From assembly GCA_001574975.1 (NCBI GenBank), contig KQ965750.1:62001-126000 (forward strand): a stretch of 64,000 nucleotides of DNA. Reading direction: 5' to 3'. This document shows, one piece after another, positions 1 to 10,182 of the stretch. The notes under the pieces were generated by a model. That model made no database searches. It saw nothing but the letters and a program-made list of their open reading frames with translations, and was not told where the DNA came from. Position 1 is the stretch's first letter. Every line of letters starts with the position of its first letter. The position numbers and the translations under genes are program-made. This stretch comes from Gonapodya prolifera JEL478 (lineage: Eukaryota > Monoblepharomycota > Monoblepharidomycetes > Monoblepharidales > Gonapodyaceae).

Positions 1-1901
1 GACCACTCGGCCCACTTGACAGAACTTTCGCACACTCTCTCCCTCCAAATCAAAGCAACCTCACACCTCCCCACTCCGTATGCGTCAAAGAGTCTCAAAA
101 ATCCACAGGCGGACCCGGCCGCTGTGAGGCCATCTGGTGAGACAGCAATTGATGTCAGTAACCCCGGAACCGCAGCCCGTGATGCTGGAGCCCACGCGTC
201 TGGGGACCACCACACAATGGTCGCAGGGTCAGACTTGTCCTGAGGTTTTAACACCGTCACAAAAGAGAATAGAGGCGAATGGGCAAGCACGGGACCGGAG
301 CGGACGCTGATTGCACGTGAGGTTTCTGACTCGGCCGCTGAGGCTGGAATTGCGTTTGGACGGTTGCGGAGTAAATACGCCCGTCCGTCCGTCGAGGCGA
401 CGATTAGGGAGGAGTAGTCTGGGGAGAATGATATGTGGGCTAGGCTGGGAACAGGTGGAGAGGGTTCAGGGTACGCCATTATTTCAGGATCTGGATGAGG
501 TGGCGGTCGATGAAACGCAATGGAGCGGTTGGAGACGTGTTCTTGGCCTCGAAGGAGCCAGTGAAGGCTTCCGTCCTATAATCACTTCTTATTTGCGCCG
601 TTCGAAACATAAATGATACCATTCCCACCTTTCCTCCGACGAGTAAACCTTCACTTGTCATTCCCACGATTGCCATTCCATCCGGTCCAACGTGATTCTC
701 CCTTCTTGGCCACAGTGTATGCTGCATTTCTTTCCTGCCCCAGACAACCTCGTCCAGGGTCATACCATCTTCATAAGATTCGATCTCTTCGGGGCGCACT
801 CGCGCACTGACAAGCGGTTCGGCTGTCCCTGTTCGAGGGTCATACTCAAGTATCAAATCCGCAGAAGTGCACGTCGCCAGCACCGTGTGACGCGGGGTCC
901 AGCAGTGAGACGCTGGCTGAACGCGCAGAACCGACAGGGTCTTCCCCGAGACGGTATTAGAGGAAGCGGTAGGCTTGGCTGAGAAGGCCGAACTATCGGC
1001 GGAAATAAAGGGAGATGCATTCCTTTTGCGATAAAGGTGAGACTTGATGGTTAGAAACGGCGGACGCGGAGCAAATCGTACCGTGATCTGAACACTCACA
1101 ACGACTTGAGATTCCACTTCCTGTACCCCTCTTCCATTCTCCAGAATGTCAATTCCCCATCTGCGCTCGTTGCGAAAGCGCGCCCATCGAGCGGGTCCCA
1201 GGAGAGGCGGCATTGTCGTATCCCAGGAACCACCTGACAAAGCGCGATTCCCTTCTTCCAGTCCCAAATTGTGACAGTAAAGCCGGGTAGGTCACCCAAG
1301 GACGCAAGGTGGATGTCGCCAGGTGAAAATGCGAGGGAAAGCAGTGAAATATCGTTTGGGGCAGCTCCTGAAGGAGATTTTACATGTGATTTTACGTCCT
1401 TCCTAGAAAAAACTCTTTCTCACCTTTCAAGACAGTCTTCGCGCCAGTTTGAGCGCCGACTTTTACACTCTTGATGTCCGTTGAACCTCTCTCCCCAAAC
1501 ACAATCATGTTGTCCTTCTTACAGTGAGCCATACACGTGACGATTGCATCAGTCAAAACAGGCTTTAAATCTTGTTGCAAAGATCGTGGAGGACCTGGAG
1601 CTGTTGCGGATGTTGCAGCGTGGAAGTCCTGCGGGGATCCAGCTGCTGGGCTGGAAAGGCTTGCGGTAGACAGAAAGACGATGGCATTTGATGAAGGATA
1701 GGCAATGAGAGTGTTGGACACCCAGATGGGCGGACAGGACTGCGATGGAGTGAAGGCGAGTGATTTGCTTCATGGTGAGCGGCGGAAGTGGACACGCAAC
1801 GTACGTCAAGCCACGAAACCTAAATCTGAGAAAACTTTTGGACACACGTACTTTAATTCCAGCTCTCCGTAGAGTGCAGCCTCGTCCCGCCGGCGGTCCA
1901 T
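1..1901 (-). CDS. CFAP43: CFAP43 (WDR96), axonemal WD-repeat protein, partial (3' part beyond the left edge)
   Basis: The product is a cilia- and flagella-associated WD40 protein. In the family, CFAP43 with CFAP44 tethers inner-arm dynein f (I1) to the axonemal doublet. The spliced reading follows family order: a 'VSNTLIAYPSSNAIVFL' segment near 1680-1725 (animal form NTICYPCGNYVIFI), a blade 'LPGFTVTIWDWKKGIALC' near 1230-1290, 'HCWTPRHTVLATCTSADLI' near 880-930, and 'LAHISFSPDYSSLIVAS' near 400-450. Further WD-like sequence, including 'SIAVSPDGLTAAGSACGFL', runs on to base 1. Introns have GT/AG ends and lie roughly at 480-620, 1000-1100, 1290-1430 and around 1750-1850. I take the Met at 1901, but the first exon junction is not settled. 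A run of 11 C lies just upstream at 1956-1966. Known: the gene is absent from non-flagellated fungi. Inferred: this organism makes motile flagellated cells. Confidence 0.82.
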
Positions 1902-1955
1902 CCCTCCTCCTGGTCGTAATATGTGGACGGGACCGAAGTCGTCCCGCAGGAAACT

Positions 1956-1966
1956 CCCCCCCCCCC
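1956..1966. repeat. Poly-C tract (11 C)
   Basis: This homopolymer lies just upstream of the CFAP43 start as read on the minus strand (11 G there). It is directly visible. It may be promoter sequence and is prone to sequencing length error, which matters if the CFAP43 start lies further upstream. Confidence 0.8.
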
Positions 1967-2094
1967 GCCCCGCCCTTCTTCACGTGTACCACATCCAGCA
2001 TATCCCTATATGTAAATCGAATCTTTTGTATTTTGAATCCAGCTTTCTCAGTGTGAAAGTTTGACCCCAAACAGTAATGCAATCGCCCCTCCTT

Positions 2095-3223
2095 TCACTT
2101 CTTCTTCTTAATGGCGTTCTCCACAGCCGCCCAAAGTTTGGAACCCAGTGGTGACTCATGAGAGCCTAGGAATGTCAAAAGATCTTTCCAAGCTTCCTGC
2201 TCTTTCACCTTTTCAAAGTTCTTCAGAATTAAATTATTGTACAAATCCTGAACTTCGACGGTGTCGGCGACATGACTGCACACAGCGAGAATCTGCAACA
2301 AGTTGAGATATCGCAAAAGAGGGGGCTGCGCAGAAGAAACCCAAGCTGTTCCAACAGAGGTGCGACAAAACAAAAGACCTTACAGGAGAGGGTGGGGAAG
2401 TCAATAACTGGGAAATGGCGACAGTGAGTTCAGAATTTTATGCACCTGCAGCCTTCCAAAGCTCCAAGAGATGATCCGTATCAGCTATATTCAGCTCCAA
2501 GCTCTCGTAGTGCATGTATGCCAGCAAGTCTTTCATCACCGGAGCGCTGACGTCCTTGATGCATAACTTGCCACTTTTATTTTCCTCACAATCGTTTTGT
2601 AGCATATTCGTGAAGTATTCACTCTGCTCGGAGAGGTGTTTTCGTTGCAGGTGAAACTCTCCGGCACCATCACCAGTCGTGATGACGAAGTCGGGAGCTT
2701 TTGCAAAATCTAGCCTGAGTCGAGCACCTCTTACTGAAGTCGTTGAATGAAGCATCCGAGATGTTGTAGAGCCACGAATAAGCAATACACTTTCGGTGGC
2801 CAGCGGTGGACGTATCGGAAGCGTAATCATCGTTTTTCCCTCTTGGGTTACCCCAATTCTGGATGATCGAACACTTCCAAACCAATGAAAAATGGTCCCG
2901 ACTTTGCGACTATGGTTTCCACCATATATCAATCCCTTCTTACGATGGAGAAAGAAAAGAAGGTTCGGGGTTTGAGAAGGAATAGCGAATGGGATACGAA
3001 CGCAACATTTGCTCCTCGGAGAGTTCTTTGCAGCGAACAGGCGGAAGCCCAAGGAGAGGGGGGGTCCACTGTCACATCTCAACTGTATGGATTGGAACGA
3101 AAACAGAATCGTGAACCCCTTCCCACGGACGATGACACCAGGGCTCGATATCGTTTGCTTGGAGCCGCTGATGACAGCGAGGGTTGTGGTGATTTCGATC
3201 GCGAAGTTGTGGACAGGACTCAT
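2095..3223 (-). CDS. BTB/POZ domain protein (SPOP/TDPOZ-like)
   Basis: A long open stretch from the Met at 3223 reaches a BTB core at about 2440-2720: 'DFVITTGDGAGEFHLQRKHL' is followed by a residue pattern typical of the BTB fold, with SEYFTNML and then LLAYMHYESLEL, and LLELWKAA at its end. After a short intron (about 2290-2440) the last exon reads ILAVCSHVADTVEVQDLYNNLIL and ends in four lysines at 2095. The order of BTB followed by a helical tail resembles speckle-type POZ proteins, which bring substrates to Cullin-3 ubiquitin ligases. The first ~150 residues could hold a weak MATH-like region ('SGPPLSLGFRLFAA'), but I cannot confirm one. The gene is in tandem with the DHHC gene upstream (about 100 bp) and with CFAP43 downstream. 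Function as a CUL3 adaptor is inferred from the family only. Confidence 0.72.
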
Positions 3224-3320
3224 ATTATCGCGAAGGTGACGTGGGCTCTTTTTGTTTAGTGGTATATGACAGTGTTCGCTCGCCTTAGTATGTCTTCAAC
3301 TTAATACCTCAACATTGACC

Positions 3321-4985
3321 TCAATTTATTTTGGGAGGAAATAATGTCACAAGTAGGTTCTGCCATGCCCCCCTGTCGTAAATATTGTGCAATTCATTCC
3401 AACTCCTCACTCGTATTGTTTCCAATGTTTCCCATTCCCCGCCACTTTCATCGTCTGCTTCATCACGCCAAGAAGGCACGGAAGAATTAGGCACCAACGA
3501 TGTTGATGCTCGTGGAGGGCGACGTTGTCGCACGTTGGTCGCAGAGTTGCCACCAGAAGAACCAGAGATGGGAGATCCACGATTCTTCTGGGGGCGACAA
3601 ATATCTATGTATCCCCGCTCTTTGATGATTGCGTGGATATCTTCCCATTTTGTGGTTTCGTTTGCTGGGGAGCAGAGATGCGTCACGGTTGCGACAAACT
3701 CATTTCGTCCATAAACGCTCACTTGTGATTCCCATTAACACAAGGTAAAACTGGTAGGTTCCAAAAACAATCGCGAGAATGCATGCCAACGCAATGAAGA
3801 CCAGTAGCGCCACTAGTAGCGGTTCATCACGAGACAGAAGCTGGAGTTGGCAACGTCAGGCAGAACCGAAGTGAACGTGTTAAATTATTTGACGTACCAG
3901 GCCAACATCATACCAACCGACTTTCCTCGTTGGTGCCCCCGGCGCCTCTCGGACAAGCATGTTCCAAACCCCTCGCTCATTGACTTCACCACGCAAAATC
4001 TCGAAAATGACATACGATCCATAAATTGTTATGAATGCTGTGGATACGAGGTACGCTAGAAAGTATCGGTGATTGTTGTGGCCGACTGAAGGTGAGGTGG
4101 GTGAGCTAACAGGTGCGGGTTGGTCCACCAGAGGCAAACGAGCTCACCGCAGTTGTTAATCCAGGCACAGTGGTGACTGGTAGCGATAGATTTAGTGGTG
4201 GAAGGGTCCGTTCGACTGTAGAACTCACTCATTCTTGGCGACACAGGCGCGGCATAGAGAACAATGCTTTGATCTCGCTGGCCTTGCATGATGAATTGGA
4301 CGAGTTTCGGTTCAGCCACGACGCAAACAACGGGGCAAGTATAAGTGATTTGTTTACTGGCTGTTCGAATCAGAGTCGATCTCACTTGATGATCAAACAT
4401 GTGGGGCAGGTGCGCGGTGTAAAGAGCATGTAGTCATACTCGAACACTTCAAGACAACGAGCCACATTTTTTGAAGTCACTTTCCCTGGATCTGAGAAAG
4501 AAGCCAGGTAAAAGGACGCGTAGGCGGAAAATATTGTGAGAGGGATGGTAACGTAGGTTTGGAATGGGCCCAAGAGGGGCGTCGGCAAGCGAGGGTACCC
4601 ATTGACGAGGAATACTGCAACTCCAGCGGTCAAGATAACGAAGTAGAAGATTTGGATGAGAGGATGTGCCTCGGACGTGAGACAACGGACAAGCCGTGAA
4701 GCAGAATTTGCAACGGTGGTACCGCAAACTGTCCGGAGAGCATTGCTCGAGAAAAGCGAGCAGAATGTAAATAAATGGAGGTTGGTTTTGCCCCAAGTTA
4801 GCGGAGTCAACTCACTAGCCCTTCTTCCACATGCCATCGGTCAGAAAGTCATACGCCTGGGATACTATGGTATTTTTGAACGTGGGGGAAGGCCCAAAAA
4901 GCATGATAAACAGGAAGATGCATAGGAACAGTATCTCGGCAATGACAAAGACCACATGGCTTTCCTGTGTTGCGTTTCCGCCCAG
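3321..4985 (-). CDS. DHHC protein S-acyltransferase, Swf1/ZDHHC4-like
   Basis: Family members transfer palmitate to cysteines of membrane proteins. In yeast, Swf1 in the ER acts on SNAREs. The exons read in order: a first membrane segment near 4900-4960 (VVFVIAEILFLCIFLF), a second near 4590-4640 (FYFVILTAGVAVFLV), and a third near 4500-4560. Then come 'FTPRTCPTC' and 'KPARSKHCSLCRACVAK'. An intron splits the Asp codon of the catalytic motif, which restores 'DHHCAWINNC' and then VGHNNHRYFLAYL with a further membrane helix. The CRD cysteines and the DHHC are all present. A long soluble tail (3321-3722) is rich in Ser, Arg and acidic residues. The spacing CPTC...KPARSKHC matches ZDHHC4/Swf1 better than other subfamilies. 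I could not fix the first exon: a Met on a short upstream exon between about 5000 and 5150 is likely. Confidence 0.85.
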
Positions 4986-5302
4986 GAACACCACGTTTGT
5001 GTATCAAGATGAAAAGATTCGATGTATTCAATCACACGCTGCGATCACACACCATCTGGTCCAATGGACTCTGCGAAGCACAAACGATATTCTGCCGCCG
5101 TGCCGCACCCAATGGCCTTTCAAGCGATCATACCACATGCATTCTTCTACAAAACGAGGTGTCGCCAAGAAATAATGATATCGTCACAACGCCAGGAAAT
5201 AATGTAAGGTGTTGGGGAAGGGGACACACTATTGCACCCTTCGGATCCAATCCGTGAAAATGTCTCTTCCGTGAAATCAGATGAAGCGAGATTCCTTGCC
5301 CA

Positions 5303-7262
5303 TTATTCCCGCCGAACACCGCCTCTCACCGCGGCGACTCCTTCCCTCACCTCGCCAAACTCGACAACTTGCTTCCTGCACCTTTCTCCAAAGATACCCT
5401 CGATGACATCGAGTGCGGCTCCAGCTACACTGATCGCCGAGCCACAAACCACCCATTTTCCTCGTCTGCTCCAACCGGCTGCCTGCGCCATCGCAATCTC
5501 CTCCCGTGGGGCCCCCGCCGCTGCCGCTGCATCTGACCCACACGCCACAACTATCCCAGCTGCATCTGCAAGAGGGCGAATGGACGTCCGAAGGTCACGC
5601 TCAGCATCTCTCGCTTCTCCAGAGTGCTGAGGAGGAGGGAGCAGAAACTCAGGAACGAAGAGGATGTCGTGAGGGCTGGGTGCGTATGGGAGACAGGACG
5701 AAGCAGGAATGCCTCGAGGTATTTGAACGTCACATTCGAGGACGATGTCCGAAGCGGTACGGGCGAGAATCGGGCTCATGGGAGGAGTGGCGAGAACTGA
5801 CGGAGGGAATATGTGGACGAACTGGAACGTGATGTCGGAAACACCTGTTCCAAAACGTGGACGCAGCTCATCAGCACATCAAATTTACAGAAATGATGCG
5901 CGCTACCGCCTACTTACATGCCGGCGCTCCCCAACACTCCACACCCCTTCCCAGACTGAGTGAATCTGTCCATCCTTCCACGACGATCACGTAGACAGTC
6001 CGCTTCCCGGCTTTACGACGAACTTCACCCAATACTGATGGAAGAAGGTAAGGGGCAGTGAACTCCAGAATGGCGGACGTGATGTAAGTGTATATGGGAC
6101 CTGGGGACAAATTCGTTCATGTAAGCCATAGGAGACGCAGCCCAAACTCTGTACGCACCAGCTTTTACTACCCCGCGACCAAACTCGTCTTCATCCCAGT
6201 TGGCTGGGCGCCACCCTCCACCACCGACCAAGCTGGCAACACTTCGCTCAATCTGCGATCCCCATATGGTCCGCACAATCTCAAACGCAACATCTACCGC
6301 CGACGCCACTCCAGCTCCAGTGACGAGCCGGTCGTCGGCGATGAAGCGTGCACGGGGGACCCAGTTGGTCTTGGGATGGTTTGGCGCCAGTGTCGGAAAT
6401 GATGCTTTGCTGTTTGCGACGGGGCAGAAGGCAGCTTCATCTGCCTCCCTCGTGGCGTTCGCAACTGTCACGCTACTCACCTTGTAGTGGCACTCTTTTT
6501 ATCCAATAGACCAGCTTTCGCGAGAATGGCTGCCCCCGAAGATACGGACGCTACAAGCTGAAGATTCAAGGAGGGGGGGAATAGAAGCAGAGTGATCGAT
6601 CAATATCGCTTGTTCAAGGAACTGCAGCGGGCGCTGTGCCTCAGTTTCCATGAGCAGTCCCACCGTTCTGGCAGTATCGGTGGCAGCACCCTTTCCCTCT
6701 TGCGCCCCAAGTCCGTGTCGTCCAGTGACCAAAATGTTCATTCACCTTGGCATTCTTCGACACCCTCCGCAGAAAATCCAGCAACGTCGGGTTTGAAGAC
6801 TCGATGATTGCCGAGAAGCCCCCCCTGTCATAAGAAATCGTCAATTTCTGGTATCTTGCTGGAAACAATCCAGTGTGCTGTGAAGACTTGTCCAGACAAC
6901 ATTCCTCCCGAACTGACACTTTCCTCCCACTAGCGGCCAATAAAACTCACGGAACCAAAATTATATCTGCCTTCTCAACTTCGCTCCATGTTGCGTCTGG
7001 GACAATGGCACATCCTTGTGGTGAAAGACATGCCCGCTTCTTCTCGGCAGCGACGAGAACGCGGGCCCTCGTTGACTTTCCCGAGCGCTCGGCTACATTA
7101 GAGGCTCGGTGTATGACAGAAAGAGGGGCGAGTAGGGACCTGGGTTGAAACAGTTAGCTTCCGAGAACTGCAAGTGGCAGTGCTAAGCTCAGAGGTCACT
7201 CACTCTGCTTCCCAGCCATCGCTGTCATCAATAGCAAAGCGTCCGAGACAGACAGAGCGCAT
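5303..7262 (-). CDS. Protein with two tandem DJ-1/PfpI (class I glutamine amidotransferase-like) domains
   Basis: Five or so exons splice into two DJ-1/PfpI-type domains. Domain 1 starts at the Met at 7262 (FAIDDSDGWEAESLLAPLSV), runs through 'ADIILVPGGFSAIIESS', reaches the nucleophile-elbow region 'LVASVSSGAAILAKAGLL' near 6510-6560, and ends in RFIADDRLVTGAGVASAVDV. This is the layout of isonitrile-hydratase/AraC-type GATase1 domains. A 66-bp intron after 'KKSATT' gives SKASFPTLAPNHPKTNW in frame. Domain 2 (about 5303-6110) repeats the pattern more loosely: 'HDILFVPEFLL', 'GIVVACGSDAAAAAGA', 'WVVCGSAISVAGAALDVI'. The elbow Cys expected in domain 1 (V-C-S/T-G) is Ser, and domain 2 has A-C-G instead. 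Enzymatic activity is therefore doubtful. Likely role, from the family: amidase, hydratase, glyoxalase-like or redox chaperone. Exact substrate unknown. Confidence 0.75.
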
Positions 7263-7661
7263 TTCATCGATCCGTCAGACGTTCCCCTCAACCAGCGGAA
7301 AGTATCGACAACCCACTAGGCAACGCCTACAACGACGAGGGCGGTGGGATCCGCCCGGGGACGGGAGGAGGCAGGAGAAGAGGCGGCCACCATGTGAGTC
7401 GCCGCCAGGATGGTGTCACGGGGCAGGCAGGGCAGGGCAACCGTTCCGAAAAAGGTGCACAATTTCGGTCAGAGCCGCCACCGCAGAAGTTTGGCCGCTT
7501 TGCCTCGACGATCGATTCGGTATTCGATGTTTTCGAATTTTTCATGCTATAACGCTTTAAACCCCTCCGAATATTTGAAACACTCGAATCTCGTATTGCG
7601 GCGATGCCTTCGCGCCATCGCCCGACATATGCATCTTCGCAATCCAACCAGATCTGTCATC
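7263..7661. other. Spacer between DJ-1 gene start and upstream hypothetical gene
   Basis: About 400 bp lie between the start of the DJ-1-type gene and the stop of the next minus-strand reading frame. It is GC-rich on the DJ-1 side and holds the promoter of that gene by position. A short further exon of the hypothetical gene could lie here, but I see no convincing one. Confidence 0.5.
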
Positions 7662-8213
7662 CTACGTGATGGAGCAACGAGTTTCAGTCCTTGTCCTCTT
7701 TGTTTTCCGGCTGGGTGCCTTCGACGCAGCAGTTGCATCATTTTCCACTTGTGCTGCTCTTTTCTCTATCGATATGATCTCCGGCTCCATTGCAGCACAG
7801 ATGGCGCATTTTCCAAGCAGGGGACCTCCGTCGACCGGGAGATGAAAGTGGCCTCGGTCGCACAAATGGAAAGCCGACCCGTGGCTAGTGCCCCATCTTG
7901 GCGGCGCGGGGTTGTGGATGATAGAAAAGGAGGTTTTGGCAGACTTAAATTGCTCGGCAAGCTTGTGGAGACCCAGCGGATATGAGCGGGTTGTTTTTAT
8001 CGCCTCGCGACTCGCTGCCACCTTGCGAGGTGTCAACTCCCGATTAAGCCTGTCCATGATGGAGGACAGAACTGGAACTGATGCAGATCTCCGTCGAGCT
8101 GTCAGCTCTGTTCCCATCGGAGCGAGCTCTTCGGTTTCTCGAGTGCGTGATGTCACACGTTTTGTGGCCAAAGGGAGGTTCAGTAACATATCAAGGTTTC
8201 GCAGCTCAGACAT
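7662..8213 (-). CDS. Hypothetical protein with basic N-terminal half and a CxxC near the C-terminus
   Basis: A 183-codon open frame starts with a clear Met (MSELRNLDMLLNLPLATKRV). Its composition is plausible for a gene: a basic, Ser/Thr-rich first half (RLNRELTPRKVAASREA), then LHKLAEQFKSAK, then HLCDRGHFHLP and a CAICAAMEP stretch followed by a charged tail (APSRKTKRTRTETR). I recognise no family. It could be a single-exon gene or the 5' part of a longer spliced one. It lies in tandem between the F-box gene and the DJ-1-type gene, and the overlapping plus-strand frames look weaker in composition. The CxxC could bind a metal, but two cysteines alone are no evidence for a finger. Confidence 0.42.
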   Translation of the reverse strand: MSELRNLDMLLNLPLATKRVTSRTRETEELAPMGTELTARRRSASVPVLSSIMDRLNRELTPRKVAASREAIKTTRSYPLGLHKLAEQFKSAKTSFSIIHNPAPPRWGTSHGSAFHLCDRGHFHLPVDGGPLLGKCAICAAMEPEIISIEKRAAQVENDATAASKAPSRKTKRTRTETRCSIT

Positions 8214-8785
8214 TGATTTGGTTGTGGAAAGGTCTCAGGAGGAAAATGTAGGGCCCTTCAGTCCTTCCGAAGAACAATGCTAAAACCGATCAGTCTGTGC
8301 ACCCATCCCGGGGCACCCCTGATGTTTCCGACGATATGGTCGGGCAAAGTAGTACTGTACGGAACAGTAAATTAAGATACCAAAATGGGGACGGGCATAA
8401 AAGCGCTGCCAGTGATGTTGGGAAAGGTTAAGGGTGCCCGCCCAACTGGGAACATCACTGCCGCGACGTCTCAAGTCAGAGTCAATACCAATTTGGCGCT
8501 TGGTGTTTGTACAAGGATAATAAGATATGCACGCTCAAAAACGGATCAGAAAACGAACGGACGAAACAAAACCCCCCCACACGCCAATACGAAAAAATCT
8601 GAGCGTGTATTTGCATGCAAAATGGATTTGAACAACATATACAATGTGTGGCATTAAAAATGTCAGACAGATGAGTTGTCTGGGCCAGGTGGAACACATC
8701 CAACTCAATTTTCACGGCCGACAACACGTCCTCAATCTTCCCTCACAAGAAGCGGCAGCCAGAGTCCCACCACACCCCTCCTGCG
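8214..8785. other. Intergenic region, relatively AT-rich
   Basis: About 570 bp between the stop of the F-box gene and the start of the hypothetical protein, both on the minus strand. It should hold the 3' UTR of the first and the promoter of the second. Nothing else was recognised; short frames here look random. Confidence 0.6.
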
Positions 8786-10182
8786 TCAGCTGTCATTGGT
8801 TACGAGCTCATCCACGCCAACCTCAACGTCCAATCCAGTCGAACCCGGTCTTCGCCAGAGCGTATCCAGTCGCAGTCTATCGATCACTGACGGGACCCAA
8901 GCGCTCTCCGTGATGGCTACTGACACAAGTCCTGGGCACGTCAGGTACAAGTCCCCCACGTCACCAACAGGGTCATTGCGGCCACCGTTTTTGATAACCA
9001 GTTTGGAAAGTCCTGGGAACAACCCCCGCAGCGTGGATCCCAGTGAGCACTCGCGGCAGTCAACCCATGTCAGAGTCAGACGTTGAAGCGAGGGCCACGA
9101 AGGTCCTTCAACGGTTGACAATGCCGGCCGGATATGACGTGCGAGGGACATGTACTCTTGCTCGTGCGGAAGCATTTCGATCTCCAGTGACTCCAGGCTC
9201 GTTAAGCCGCGCAGGTGTGTGAGGACATCCTGGGCGTCCGAGTCCCGGTAGTCCAAGAGGAGAGAGAGGCTTGCGAGGTTCGAGCACGCTCCTATGGAGC
9301 GATACACGGCAGTACTCAGCCAGGTGTCGGTGTTGACGAAGAGGCGGAGGCGGCGAAGATGGCGGAGCGTGGGAATGGCAGCGAGCGTTAGCGTTTCGCG
9401 AGCCTCGCGGATCTCGAGAAACGTGAGGTTCTGAAGGTTGGGAAGAACATTGTCCACAGCCAGTCCTTCGTCGCCGTCGCGGGACATGGACACTGATAGG
9501 GATGTGACAACGTTCCCCTGGAGCGACGCGGTGAGCGAAGAGATTATTCGCGGATGAGCGTCGCAAATGGTCCACGAGCGGGCCGAGTGGGAGACCAGGG
9601 AGAAGAAGGAGGAGAGCAAGTGAACGTTTTCGTCCTGAACGTGAGGGAGATTGAGTGAAATGGAGGTTGGGCGAACCAATGATAGTGTATTTGGCTTAAG
9701 GCGATGGGCGAGGCGGACCGCTGCGGGGACGCCGCCTCGGTGGGTCACTGAGAGGTGGCTCACACTAAGCGATCTCCATCGGAGGCGAGTGGCAGGGGCG
9801 TACCACGCCTTACTGGGTTGTTCGAGATCAGGGGTGGGGGTGTGCGTGGTTAATGACAGATTATTGGTCACAGAAGGAGAAGAACGACGTGTTTCCAAAG
9901 TAATAGAGCTACAGGAGTTTCTCACCTCACGCGAGCGTAGTCCCCCCTTAACATTGTCGAGCATCTATCGAGGTAGCTCAGAATTCGCTCAAGAATCTCC
10001 GGGACTGACGTGCAGACGGAGGCGGGGTTTCGGGGGAGTGGGAGCGGGGGTAGAGCAGCACACGCAGGAGAACATGCCATGGCATCGACTTGCGGTGGCG
10101 ACGAGAAGGCAAGCATCGAAGGTTTGGGGCTTGAGGCCACAGTGGTCACATGACACACCCTTTGCGAATCGTGCGGAGCCAC
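8786..10182 (-). CDS. F-box protein with LRR-like C-terminal region
   Basis: The N-terminal exon carries an F-box core, 'VPEILERILSYLD', at about 9980-10020. An intron (about 9813-9921) is spliced in phase to give ARVSKAWYAPATRLRWRSL, which is the second half of an F-box (typically ..A.VCK.WY.pa...lWRsL). F-box proteins bind Skp1 in SCF ubiquitin ligases and choose the substrate. The remaining ~330 residues contain repeated leucine-rich units such as LQNLTFLEIREARETL, LRHLRRLRLFV, LASLSLLLDY and LESLEIEML, spaced about 25-40 residues. This fits a degenerate LRR substrate-binding arc. The start Met at 10182 gives a ~60-residue leader rich in Pro and Cys. The substrate cannot be told from sequence. 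Confidence 0.8.
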
